Source of the DNA: Sutcliffiella horikoshii
GTDB taxonomy: Bacteria > Bacillota > Bacilli > Bacillales > Bacillaceae_I
Reading direction: 5' to 3'
NCBI RefSeq assembly: GCF_021991925.1
Contig: NZ_RXZI01000001.1
Location: 124,001-188,000 of the forward strand
DNA length: 64,000 bases
The notes below the pieces were generated by a model that was not told the DNA's origin, made no database searches, and worked only from the letters and a program-made list of their open reading frames with translations. Position 1 is the stretch's first letter. The number at the start of each line of letters is the position of its first letter. Shown in pieces: positions 25,230-32,639 of this stretch. The translations under genes were made by a program, and so were the position numbers.

Positions 25230-25814
25230 TTGAAGAGGCTATGGCAAATGGTTGCTATTATATTTTTACTACTTCTAGCAGGTTGTGCGAGCAACGAAGT
25301 GAACTTAGATGAAGAATTTTCAATGAAGCTTGAAGTAGGTGAATTGGAAGGGGTCAATCAGGATGAAAAGTCTTTTTCCGTTACTAAAAAAGATGGGGAG
25401 TTCTGGCTGGCTAATTTTATTTTCACCAATTGTGATACGGTCTGTCCTCCAATGACTGCCAATATGGCAAGGGTCCAGCGTGAAATGCAAGAGTCCGGTG
25501 TGGAAGTACCGATTGTATCTTTTAGCATCGATCCAGAAAATGATACACCAGATGCATTGAAGGAATATGGAGATTTGTATAAAGCAGATTATTCTAACTG
25601 GGATTTTGTAACAGGATACGATCAAGAAACAATCGAACGATTTGCAAATGTATCTTTCATGGTGCCAGCTTCCAAAGAAGAAGGCTCAGATCAGTATATG
25701 CATAGTACAAGTATTTTTCTTGTAGACAAGGAAGGGTTTGTACGGGAATCTTACAGTGGTTTGGATGTGCCATTGGAAGAAATCATGGACGACTTAAAAA
25801 AAGTTATAGACTAA
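25230..25814 (+). CDS. SCO1/SenC family copper/redox lipoprotein
   Basis: A 194-residue lipoprotein in the thioredoxin-fold Sco family, which delivers copper to the CuA site of cytochrome c oxidase. The lipobox LLAGC is at about residue 19. FTNCDTVCPPMTANM near residue 75 holds the CxxxC copper ligands and the His of YMHSTSIFLVD is the third ligand. TTG at 25230 is preferred over ATG 25224 because GGAGG at 25218 is seven bases before the TTG but only one before the ATG. It stands alone after the importer terminator. Confidence 0.9.
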   Translation: MKRLWQMVAIIFLLLLAGCASNEVNLDEEFSMKLEVGELEGVNQDEKSFSVTKKDGEFWLANFIFTNCDTVCPPMTANMARVQREMQESGVEVPIVSFSIDPENDTPDALKEYGDLYKADYSNWDFVTGYDQETIERFANVSFMVPASKEEGSDQYMHSTSIFLVDKEGFVRESYSGLDVPLEEIMDDLKKVID

Positions 25815-25852
25815 ACTATTAGCAAGTAAGGGTTTTCAATATGATGTAAAGG

Positions 25853-25885
25853 AAGAGGTGGCAGCAATCGGCTACCTCTTTGTTG
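25853..25885. terminator. Bidirectional terminator
   Basis: AGAGGTGGC pairs with GGCTACCTCT between the convergent Sco and HD-domain genes, followed by TTTGTT. Confidence 0.75.
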
Positions 25886-26437
25886 TTAAATGGATTGTTC
25901 GTGCGAGTGGGTAGATAGTTGTTGTTTTGGTAGATAGTGATCGACGAGTTGATCCAGGTAGTTGATTTTCTCAAGCGCTGTGGTTTTATCAATTTGTTTG
26001 TAGTGGTGGTTGCCGCCAGTTTCCTCGTCCATTTCATCCGCAAGTTTCACGACCTTTTGTAAGGGACTTCTCTTTACGTCAATCTCAGGGAGGTAGGAAT
26101 CGGTGTGCAGAAGAATGGCAACCGAGATCTGTTTGGCTTTTTGTGGGTTTTCTCCTAAACGAATCAAAAGCTTGTGTGCTCGCTCTGCTCCTTTTATCGC
26201 ATGGATATCATTTTCTCTGTATAGCTCATAATCCCATTTTCCTTGTCTGTACCATTCATAATGTCCAATGTCATGAAGTAGAGCAGCTTTTGTAGCCAAG
26301 TCGACACTTACATTATATTTAAATGCCAGATGGAAGGCATGGTTGGCCACTTCAAGGGCATGAGCGATCCCGGAGCGCTTTAAATACTTTTGCGTAATTG
26401 GATGTGTAAAAATATCTGTTAATGTTACTTCTCTCAT
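25886..26437 (-). CDS. HD-domain phosphohydrolase
   Basis: A 183-residue HD-superfamily hydrolase (HDIG type). The metal motif AALLHDIGHYEW is near residue 55, preceded by a His at HALEVANHAF near 30, and SVAILLHTDSYLP near 110 provides a further HD-like ligand pair. ATG at 26437 follows AGGAGGGAG; the longer frame to 26482 is unsupported. Probably cleaves a phosphate ester or nucleotide; substrate unknown. Related single-domain proteins occur across Bacilli. Confidence 0.88.
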   Translation of the reverse strand: MREVTLTDIFTHPITQKYLKRSGIAHALEVANHAFHLAFKYNVSVDLATKAALLHDIGHYEWYRQGKWDYELYRENDIHAIKGAERAHKLLIRLGENPQKAKQISVAILLHTDSYLPEIDVKRSPLQKVVKLADEMDEETGGNHHYKQIDKTTALEKINYLDQLVDHYLPKQQLSTHSHEQSI

Positions 26438-26515
26438 GAAAGTCTCCCTCCTGTAAAAATGTGTTTCTTTATAGAATATCATAATTATTAGGGAGTGTGC
26501 AAGAAATATAAGTGA

Positions 26516-26743
26516 TTAGATGACTTCGTCCACATATTTTTTCTTCTTAGGACGAAAGGAAAGCAGCATATTTTGTAGAAGAAAGGTCCTTTTCATTTGA
26601 CGAAGGTAACAAAAAGCAACGATGGACTGTTCCTTGACTTCTAAGACCATGATGTTCCTTTGGGTGATAGCTCCGTTCTTAGCCATATATATCATTTCAA
26701 TGGGGATCCTGGACACTTGGTACTGCTCAAGCAATCGGTTCAT
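26516..26743 (-). CDS. Small WYL-like domain protein
   Basis: A 75-residue protein, MNRLLEQYQVSRIPIEMIY onward. RIPIEMIYMAKNGAITQRNIMVLEV and AFCYLRQMKRTFLLQNML resemble the strand pattern of the WYL ligand-binding domain, without a DNA-binding part. ATG at 26743 follows AAAGGAGATGA. Stand-alone short WYL proteins are common in Bacilli; role unknown. Confidence 0.6.
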   Translation of the reverse strand: MNRLLEQYQVSRIPIEMIYMAKNGAITQRNIMVLEVKEQSIVAFCYLRQMKRTFLLQNMLLSFRPKKKKYVDEVI

Positions 26744-26876
26744 ATTATCATCTCCTTTCCTCTTATTATATACGAACATACGTTTTGTATACAAGAAAAA
26801 AGCGAACGTATATTCTGGTTGTTTTCTGTCGAGGAAGGAATATACTAGAAATATAAAAAGGGGCAGGTGGTATATT

Positions 26877-27188
26877 GTGAAAGCATCTACAACATTAAAA
26901 TGGGTGACTGGAGGAATGGAAGCATTTTTGGCAATCCCGTTTCTTGGGGGCTTAACTGTGATGGGATTCGGTTATTCCCCGCTGACTCTTATGCTAATTC
27001 TACATATCATCACTTTGGTGTTCAGTGTAAAAGAAGGTCAAAAGTTCCACGGTAGTATTTGGGGGATTGTCGCATCTTGTTTAGGTTGGGTCTTTTTGCT
27101 TGGTTGGTTCCTTCATACCATAACAGCTATAATCCTAATGATCGATGCTTTTGCTTCAGGTAGAAAAGAAAAAAGAAGGCAGAAATAA
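26877..27188 (+). CDS. Small integral membrane protein
   Basis: A 103-residue protein with three predicted membrane helices (around 10-30, 35-52, 62-90) and a basic tail, RKEKRRQK. GTG at 26877 with GGCAGGTGG upstream. It resembles small YqhA-like or DUF4064-like proteins but was not assigned. Divergent from the WYL-like gene. Confidence 0.72.
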   Translation: MKASTTLKWVTGGMEAFLAIPFLGGLTVMGFGYSPLTLMLILHIITLVFSVKEGQKFHGSIWGIVASCLGWVFLLGWFLHTITAIILMIDAFASGRKEKRRQK

Positions 27189-27208
27189 CCGTTCCCTATT
27201 GGACGGTT
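27188..27208 (+). terminator. Terminator after the small membrane protein gene
   Basis: AACCGT pairs with ACGGTT around a ten-base loop, followed by ATTTCTTTTT. Confidence 0.75.
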
Positions 27209-27277
27209 ATTTCTTTTTAAATTCTTCTTTACAAACAAGTATGAACTATCTATAATAATATTTACAGTCGCATACAA

Positions 27278-27349
27278 GATCTGATAGTTCAGTGGGAGAA
27301 CACTACCTTGACAGGGTAGGGGTCGGGGGTTCGAATCCCTCTCAGATCA
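27278..27349 (+). tRNA. tRNA-Val (anticodon GAC)
   Basis: A full cloverleaf of 72 bases: acceptor arms GATCTGA and TCAGATC pair perfectly over seven bases, the D arm is GTTC/GAAC, the anticodon arm CTACC-TTGACAG-GGTAG presents GAC, and the T arm contains TTCGAAT. The discriminator A is followed by TCC, so the 3' CCA is not encoded and must be added enzymatically. It is a single tRNA gene outside any rRNA operon. Confidence 0.95.
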
Positions 27350-27359
27350 TCCGAAAAAA

Positions 27360-27398
27360 AGCTGCAATCCCTTTATTACTAAGGGATTGTGGCTTTTT
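27360..27398 (+). terminator. Terminator of the tRNA gene
   Basis: GCTGCAATCCCTT pairs with AAGGGATTGTGGC (one mismatch) followed by TTTTTATTTG, eleven bases after the tRNA. Confidence 0.9.
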
Positions 27399-27440
27399 AT
27401 TTGTTAAATGCTATTGGATCTATTCTGGGATTTCTATGAA

Positions 27441-28451
27441 TTAGGCAAAACGATAATAGATGAGTAAAAAGGTGCTCAGCACAAATAGGAAATTTAAGAA
27501 GATGAAAATAAATTGATCCAATCTGCTTTTATGAATCTTGATAGGAGGATCATAGAAGGAGACTCCCTCAATGATGAAGATGATGAGGATGAAATGTATC
27601 ATCAGGTGGCCTATGATTTCTGTAACGCCGAAAAGCATGGTCGTTGAGATAAAAATCAGCGTCAGCACAAATGCCAGCATCCTGTTTAATATCCCCACAA
27701 TAAGGAGGTAACCTACCACAAACTCGATAAAGGCAGCGAGGACCACAAAGGTCTCTGGTGCAAATCCAAAAGTTGGGACTCCGTGGCGCTCGATTATGTC
27801 CACACTCATTACAGGATAAACCCACTTTTCTATCGCCACCCAGCAGAGTGACAATCCTGTTCCTAAATATAGGAACGGAAAACCCCAGTTTTCAAGCTTT
27901 GTTTTACCAACCAGCAAAACGCCGATGATTGCCAGGTAGAAACCATAGTCCAACATGTGGAACAAACCTGCCTGTCCCAGCTGATAAATGAACAACCCCA
28001 AAAGAACAAGTGCCCCCGCCTTTGTGGCATAATGGACCGGAATTAGCAGGAGGATGATAGCCGCCCAAATTGCGATCATGATACCAGAGTTTATAATGTC
28101 AAATTCGGGGGCAAAAAGGGAGCCGGTAACAGCCTGTACAATCAAAGCGATGGCCGTTCCGTATTTTAAAATATACCTCGATGAGATTCGATAGCGGTCC
28201 AGATAGGCATTGATTCGCTGTACTAAAGGAATTCTATCGATGGTCGGTTGCAGCACCAGCGTCAATACACCGAGCAATACGGCAATAAATAGGGTCAGCC
28301 CAATAAAAAGAGGGGATAGGATACTCTCGATATCCTCCTTTACAGGATCTACCTCGGAAAACCATTTAACATGCGCTTCCGCAAGCATCGGGGTCAGTAC
28401 CATCAAGAAGAACAAAAGAAACAAAGTTAATCTGACTCTTGATATGTTCAT
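27441..28451 (-). CDS. DoxX-like multi-pass membrane protein
   Basis: About 336 residues: an N-terminal leader ending near AEAHVKWF, then eight or so membrane helices. The C-terminal half, GAFIEFVVGYLLIVGILNRML-like segments preceded by GLSLCWVAIEKWVYP, matches the DoxX/DoxD pattern. DoxD is a subunit of thiosulfate:quinone oxidoreductase in archaea; bacterial relatives act in redox or thiol stress. ATG at 28451 follows AGGAGGTA (an ATG also at 28454). It is divergent from a rhodanese-like gene with a CsoR/CstR-type operator, consistent with a sulfur theme. Confidence 0.75.
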   Translation of the reverse strand: MNISRVRLTLFLLFFLMVLTPMLAEAHVKWFSEVDPVKEDIESILSPLFIGLTLFIAVLLGVLTLVLQPTIDRIPLVQRINAYLDRYRISSRYILKYGTAIALIVQAVTGSLFAPEFDIINSGIMIAIWAAIILLLIPVHYATKAGALVLLGLFIYQLGQAGLFHMLDYGFYLAIIGVLLVGKTKLENWGFPFLYLGTGLSLCWVAIEKWVYPVMSVDIIERHGVPTFGFAPETFVVLAAFIEFVVGYLLIVGILNRMLAFVLTLIFISTTMLFGVTEIIGHLMIHFILIIFIIEGVSFYDPPIKIHKSRLDQFIFIFLNFLFVLSTFLLIYYRFA

Positions 28452-28623
28452 CATTACCTCCTAGTGGAAAGTCCTTGGAATTATACTTTGTAAGTAAGGA
28501 AGATTTATGCAAACTCCTGTTCTATAAATTATTTTTGAAACACATATAAATTAAGCCTGTTTAAAAGTTCATTCAATGGAACCGATCAACGGTCACGCTG
28601 ACTTTCCAATTGTGATGTCTAAG

Positions 28624-28652
28624 TTGACCGTATACCTATAGGGGTATATAAT
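28624..28652 (+). promoter_or_regulatory. Promoter with CsoR/CstR-type operator
   Basis: TTGACC at 28624-28629, a 17-base spacer and TATAAT at 28647-28652. The spacer contains TATACCTATAGGGGTATA (28631-28648), a near-palindrome of the type bound by CsoR-family repressors (copper-sensing CsoR or persulfide-sensing CstR), placed to block RNA polymerase. No csoR/cstR gene is in the window. Confidence 0.7.
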
Positions 28653-28684
28653 TGTAGGGATATTATAAATCTGGAGGGATGATG

Positions 28685-29041
28685 TTGTTACTCTTTTTCG
28701 TCTTCACACTAGCCGTTTCTATATATTTATTTAAAAGATATGTCCCTGTATTAGGTGTACCATGCCTGAAGGCAATAGAACATATAAAGAACGATATCAA
28801 AATTGTCGATGTGAGGGACTTTAATTATGTCCAGGGCATTTTCCCGAATTCAATTAATATACCAGTTGCCTATCTGCAGAGAAATTATAAAGAATTAAAT
28901 GGGGAAAGTGTAATTGTCGTTGCATCCAGTCATTTGGAAAAGAATATCAGTATTCGCTTTTTGATGAGAAAAGGAATTAAGGTAGTTGGGTATGAAGTAG
29001 TTGGTAGGTCATGTAAGTGTCCTAAATTAAATATGGTATAA
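28685..29041 (+). CDS. Membrane-anchored rhodanese-like protein lacking the usual active-site Cys
   Basis: A 118-residue protein: an N-terminal membrane helix (LLFFVFTLAVSIYLF), then a rhodanese fold with IKIVDVRDFNYVQGIFPNSINIP. Where active rhodaneses have a Cys loop after the fourth strand this protein reads VIVVASSHLEKNISIRFL with no Cys, so sulfur transfer by the standard route is not expected. Cys occur near the N-terminus (GVPCLKA) and as SCKCPK at the end. TTG at 28685 is spaced seven bases from GGAGG; ATG 28679 or 28682 are closer to it than usual. Expression is probably under CsoR/CstR-type control. Confidence 0.78.
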   Translation: MLLFFVFTLAVSIYLFKRYVPVLGVPCLKAIEHIKNDIKIVDVRDFNYVQGIFPNSINIPVAYLQRNYKELNGESVIVVASSHLEKNISIRFLMRKGIKVVGYEVVGRSCKCPKLNMV

Positions 29042-29048
29042 ATGTATA

Positions 29049-29085
29049 ACCACAGCTCAGAAATATGGGGCACTGTGGTTTTTTC
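29049..29085 (+). terminator. Terminator of the rhodanese-like gene
   Basis: AACCACAG pairs with CTGTGGTT, followed by TTTTCTT. Confidence 0.85.
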
Positions 29086-29158
29086 TTAAGGAAATTAAAG
29101 GGTTTTCCTTAAGTTTTAGCGAAATGGGGATGGAGAGAGTGAGAATGGGGGCGTTAGC

Positions 29159-29482
29159 ATGGATGTGAAAAGGACATTCCAGGAATTACAAATAAAAATG
29201 AATGAGAATCCTAAAGGGATACATGGTTTGCATGCAGTCTTTCAATTTAATTTAAATGAAAATAAAGTGTATCAATTCTCATTTTGTGAAGGGAATGTAA
29301 AAATGTCCGAGGGGGAAGTGAATCCTCCAGATTGTATACTTCAATTATCGGACGAAAATGTCTTAAAGATGATGGAAGGTAATTTCAATGCCACGATGGC
29401 CTATATGACTGGTAAGCTAAAGGTTAAAGGGGATCTTGGATTGGCATTGAAGCTTCAATCGGCATTGGAAAAATATCAATAG
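29159..29482 (+). CDS. SCP2 sterol-binding domain protein
   Basis: A 107-residue single SCP2 domain. VFQFNLNENKVYQFSF and the C-terminal GNFNATMAYMTGKLKVKGDLGLALKL are the fold's core, forming a hydrophobic tunnel for lipid or acyl ligands. The length equals a lone domain. The ribosome site is weak (GGGGGCGTTAGC). It is probably a lipid carrier of unknown ligand. Confidence 0.9.
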   Translation: MDVKRTFQELQIKMNENPKGIHGLHAVFQFNLNENKVYQFSFCEGNVKMSEGEVNPPDCILQLSDENVLKMMEGNFNATMAYMTGKLKVKGDLGLALKLQSALEKYQ

Positions 29483-29494
29483 CTAGAAATTTGA

Positions 29495-29533
29495 GAGACA
29501 GGCGTTTTAAATGCCTGTCTATTTTTTGTGGTA
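29495..29533 (+). terminator. Terminator after the SCP2 gene
   Basis: AGACAGGC pairs with GCCTGTCT, followed by ATTTTTTG. Confidence 0.9.
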
Positions 29534-29597
29534 ACGTACAGGAATATTATAGGAATTTGAATATACTTTTAATAGATTAATAGAGGAGGTGAAAATC

Positions 29598-29774
29598 TTG
29601 TCTGTAGTATATGTCGAATGCCAAAAATACTTCAAGAAGAAACGTGAATATCTTCACCAACCCAGGTCCCTTCAGCAAGCAAACCATTCAGTGATGGGTG
29701 CAACGGGAGCCCGACGTTTTTATGGTTACAGATGTCGTGGAGGCGTTTTCCGTTTTTACAGATACTCCGACTAG
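29598..29774 (+). CDS. Small basic protein of unknown function
   Basis: A 58-residue basic protein (MSVVYVECQKYFKKKREYL, ending RFYGYRCRGGVFRFYRYSD). TTG at 29598 has a perfect AGGAGG eight bases upstream; GTG at 29589 overlaps that site and is unlikely. Rich in Tyr, Arg and Lys with two Cys. No family recognised; coding status rests on the ribosome site. Confidence 0.55.
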   Translation: MSVVYVECQKYFKKKREYLHQPRSLQQANHSVMGATGARRFYGYRCRGGVFRFYRYSD

Positions 29775-29899
29775 TGGTGTGAAAATAGATGAGCGAAACT
29801 CGCTTGTCTATTTTTATTGTGTTAATTTTGTACGAATATTTCCATACAATTGAAACAAACTAACGGTGATTTTATGTATCGAAAGGCAGGTCCATTCGA

Positions 29900-30904
29900 A
29901 TGGAGAATTCCCATGATAACATTCGCCTCACATCAGCTGAAATCGGGCACCTATGGAGTAGCTACTTGTTTGAAACATCTGTTCACCATATGTTCCGATA
30001 TTTTTTGGTGCATGTGGATGATCAGGATATAGCGAAATATATTGAACATTGCCTTGAAGTCTCCAAACGACATGTTCATCATTATATGGATATATTCAAA
30101 AAAGAAAATTTCCCAATTCCGAGGGGGATAACTTCTGAGGACATCAATACCAAAGCGCCGCGACTATTTTCGGATGTATTCTATCTCCATTATATAGACG
30201 GGATGGCCAAGTTTGCACTTAATGGCTTTGCGCTTGCGGTTACGGAGGTATCCCGAAAAGATATCAGAAAACTTTTTCACCTTCATATGGATGCCCTCCA
30301 ACAGATAACAGAAATGGGGAAGAGGTTGTTGCTAGAGAAAGGAATCTACTCTAGACCTCCTTATATCTCTACGCCAGCAAGTATCGAGTTTGTGAAAAAC
30401 GGTCACTTTTTTGCCGGTTTTACGAATGAAAAAAGACCGTTGACAGTCTTGGAAATGAATCAGCTCTTTCAGAATGTGCGATCTAATGCATTGGGTAAGG
30501 CCTTGTTAAAAGGCTTTATGCAAGTAACACATGATAAGAAGTTGTGTGCGTACTTTGAAAAAGGAAAACTATTGGCCAACAAATATGTGACAATGTTTTC
30601 TACCATCCTTTTGAAAGAAGATTGCAATGTCCCTTCCACGTATGGTAGTGAAGTCATGGATGCAACCATTTCCCCTTTTTCAGATCGTTTTATGTTGAAT
30701 CATGTGGCGCACTTGATTACATATGCAACGGCAAACTACGGTTTATCTCTGTCTTTGAGTCCTAGAAAAGATCTTGCTCTGATGTATGTAAGGTTAATGG
30801 GGGAAGTGATGACATATGCAGGCGATGGGGCGAAGCTATTGGTAAAGCATGGGTGGTTAGAGCAGCCTCCAACAAAGGTAGACCACAAGCTTTGTGAGGA
30901 TTAA
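29900..30904 (+). CDS. DUF3231 family protein
   Basis: A 334-residue protein of the DUF3231 family, built of two similar ~160-residue helical units: LTSAEIGHLWSSYLFETSVHHMFRYFL in the first half and LTVLEMNQLFQNVRSNALGKALLKGFM in the second. HVHHYMDIFKKENFPIP in unit 1 resembles a ferritin-like metal helix and its counterpart in unit 2 is KYVTMFSTILLKEDCNVP. Families of this type are frequent in Bacilli and often stress or sporulation associated; activity unknown. AGGCAGG lies upstream of the ATG. Confidence 0.85.
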   Translation: MENSHDNIRLTSAEIGHLWSSYLFETSVHHMFRYFLVHVDDQDIAKYIEHCLEVSKRHVHHYMDIFKKENFPIPRGITSEDINTKAPRLFSDVFYLHYIDGMAKFALNGFALAVTEVSRKDIRKLFHLHMDALQQITEMGKRLLLEKGIYSRPPYISTPASIEFVKNGHFFAGFTNEKRPLTVLEMNQLFQNVRSNALGKALLKGFMQVTHDKKLCAYFEKGKLLANKYVTMFSTILLKEDCNVPSTYGSEVMDATISPFSDRFMLNHVAHLITYATANYGLSLSLSPRKDLALMYVRLMGEVMTYAGDGAKLLVKHGWLEQPPTKVDHKLCED

Positions 30905-30942
30905 AAAATAGAGGTCCTCAGTCGGGGAAACCTCTATTTTTC
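30904..30942. terminator. Bidirectional terminator
   Basis: AAATAGAGGT pairs with ACCTCTATTT between the DUF3231 and CHY genes, with A/T tracts on both sides. Confidence 0.88.
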
Positions 30943-31254
30943 AAAATATAGATGATAATGTAATTGGCAACCTGGATTGAAGCTTGATTGGCAAACTGGA
31001 CAAATGGAATGGCTGTTCAAATACTCGTGAATCGTCATTTCGGTTTTACAGTTCCCGCAGAGAATAGCTTTAGTGTGAAACCAGTCTTTTGGCCATACGC
31101 TGATGGGGTGATTTGCGTGTTCTTCATGACATTGATAACAAGGGTAAAACTCCCCACAACAATGAAATTTGATGGCGATGATATCATTTTTTGAATGATA
31201 ATGGGTGCAACGGGTGTAACTGTCCACTGTGGAGCCGAGTACTTTAACAGTCAT
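30934..31254 (-). CDS. CHY zinc-finger protein
   Basis: A 106-residue zinc-binding protein. The CHY motif series is complete: RCTHYHSKND, then CGEFYPCYQCHEEHANH, ILCGNCKTEM and ICPVCQSSFNPGC provide at least ten Cys/His ligands for three zinc sites. ATG at 31254 has GGAGAGG upstream. In Bacilli this stand-alone form lacks RING domains; its role is unknown, perhaps metal storage or protein contacts. Confidence 0.92.
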   Translation of the reverse strand: MTVKVLGSTVDSYTRCTHYHSKNDIIAIKFHCCGEFYPCYQCHEEHANHPISVWPKDWFHTKAILCGNCKTEMTIHEYLNSHSICPVCQSSFNPGCQLHYHLYFEK

Positions 31255-31281
31255 TCTATTCCTCTCCTTACCAAAATTAAT

Positions 31282-31803
31282 TTAATTAGGTTGCCAAACA
31301 ATTTCACCAGATTTATTTTCTTTATCTATTTCTACTTGAAAATCATGTTTCTCATAGAAATGAACCAGGCGATCTACATGATCCCAATCACGATTGGCGA
31401 TATCTCCGGTAATACAATGAATATTTTGACCTTTAGCCACTTCTTTAAGGTAATTCATGCAGATAGAGCCATACCCTTTGTTTTCAGGACCCTTTATATC
31501 CCCAATGAAAATGGTGTCATCCTCTTTGTAAGTTGCCTGGATGGAGAAATCCCACTGGCCACGATACGCTGATTCACAATCGTTAAGCATGATCCTACAG
31601 GAGTTTTTGTCGTAATTAGTGTAAACGACCACCCAGTTGTCGTCTTTCGTTTGATCGATACCGATCACTTGCCATTTTTTAGCAATTTCTTTCATGTTTT
31701 CTTTCATGCGGAACATTTGGAATTCCAAATCGTCTAGTTCCTGTTTGATTTCTTCTTTATCTCTTGTCTCTTCTTCGGCCAAGAATAAGCTTGTGAAAGA
31801 CAT
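31282..31803 (-). CDS. GNAT-like acetyltransferase domain protein
   Basis: A 173-residue protein with an N-terminal charged helix (EEETRDKEEIKQELDDLEFQM) and a C-terminal fold ending in GDIKGPENKGYGSICMNYL, whose GxxNKGYGS loop matches acetyl-CoA binding in GNAT enzymes; HFYEKHDFQVE is the final motif. The middle is divergent, so the assignment rests on the CoA loop and C-terminal motif. AGGGGG precedes the ATG. Substrate unknown. Confidence 0.68.
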   Translation of the reverse strand: MSFTSLFLAEEETRDKEEIKQELDDLEFQMFRMKENMKEIAKKWQVIGIDQTKDDNWVVVYTNYDKNSCRIMLNDCESAYRGQWDFSIQATYKEDDTIFIGDIKGPENKGYGSICMNYLKEVAKGQNIHCITGDIANRDWDHVDRLVHFYEKHDFQVEIDKENKSGEIVWQPN

Positions 31804-31840
31804 CCAATTCCCCCTTTTACTATATGGTCAACTAAACACC

Positions 31841-31966
31841 GCTGTTAATTTCCGCACTGGGCTTCGCTTTCCACGGGGCGCTTGTGGAGCCTCCTCGGCT
31901 TCCTGCGGGGTCTCCCCTAAGCGCTACCTCCCGTAGGAGTCTTCGCCCATTGCTCCAATCAACAGC
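31841..31966 (+). repeat. Dispersed ~130-bp repeat, copy 3
   Basis: Same core (GCTTCGCTTTCCACGGGGCG, CCTGCGGGGTCT, CCGTAGGAGTCTTCGCCC). The ends GCTGTTAATT and AATCAACAGC pair in nine of ten positions. It lies upstream of the GNAT-like gene and before the structured RNA region. Confidence 0.88.
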
Positions 31967-32094
31967 TACGGGCTCAAAAATAAAGTTTAATCTCATTCAT
32001 AAAAAAATCTACAAAGATAGTTATTTTCCGAGTATAATTGACAATCAGCATATTATTATACAGGTGTTTTACAAAAGTTTCAAATTACTGAAAA

Positions 32095-32490
32095 CAAATA
32101 TAAAAGCAAGTCATCACAAAGGACAACTTGCTTTTATCTTCTTTATTTAAATAAAGGCGCCATTTAATGATGTATAGCGCAATTAGTAACTTGCTTCATC
32201 ACAAGCATTATAAGATGTCCTGCTACATGGACATGATTTATAAATGACATAAAAGTATTATATTCGTTTGCCGCGGTATAATTCCATGGTAGTTTCCCTT
32301 ACTTAAACAACGTAAGCCCTACCTCTCATACGTCCTTACGGCTCCTAGGCCGTGCCAGATCGATTAAGCCTCTGTGAAAAAACTATATGGAACGCCAGTG
32401 CATCCTTGTGACACGTTGGTATTGCTTAAGAATGTCATAACGTTCTTCCTTTCTATATCAAGTTACTAATATAATTGGGCTTGCACCCAA
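32095..32490 (-). ncRNA. Candidate large structured RNA, about 390 nt
   Basis: On the minus strand a strong sigma-A promoter (TTGACT, 16-base spacer, TATAAT) reads into a region without good coding frames. ATTAGTAACTTG (32182-32193) is the exact complement of CAAGTTACTAAT (32459-32470), a 12-bp closing helix over about 290 bases. Internal helices include ATGTCC/GGACAT (32214-32233), CGTAAG/CTTACG, ACGGC/GCCGT (32338-32353) and a 5' hairpin TTGGG/CCCAA. A terminator at 32102-32135 (ten perfect pairs) ends the unit. It does not resemble RNase P RNA, tmRNA, SRP RNA or 6S RNA as far as their conserved sequences can be recalled. Function unknown. Confidence 0.7.
32102..32135. terminator. Terminator of the structured RNA
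   Basis: AAAAGCAAGT pairs perfectly with ACTTGCTTTT. On the minus strand it is followed by TATATTTGTTTTC; the + side is also T-rich, so it may stop transcription in both directions. Confidence 0.8.
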
Positions 32491-32496
32491 ACTCTT

Positions 32497-32524
32497 ATTA
32501 TACATCATAGAAAATGAAAGTCAA
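32497..32524 (-). promoter_or_regulatory. Sigma-A promoter of the structured RNA
   Basis: Reading on the minus strand: TTGACT (32524-32519), 16-base spacer, TATAAT (32502-32497). Initiation is expected near 32490. This promoter is divergent from the CheR-type gene, whose own -35 (TTGACA) lies about 45 bases away. Confidence 0.8.
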
Positions 32525-32639
32525 CTATCTAAAATAAAACTCGATTTTTGTAGGAATTTTTTTGACAGAAAACTTCAGAAATTTGTTAAAATAGAAAAAA
32601 GACAGAGAGCAAGATGAACAATTTATAGGGAGACTAGAT

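Noticed and set aside
32095-32490. RNase P RNA, tmRNA, SRP RNA or 6S RNA
   Set aside because: Their conserved core motifs (for example GAGGAAAGUC of RNase P, the tmRNA tag frame and CCA-type end) were not found.
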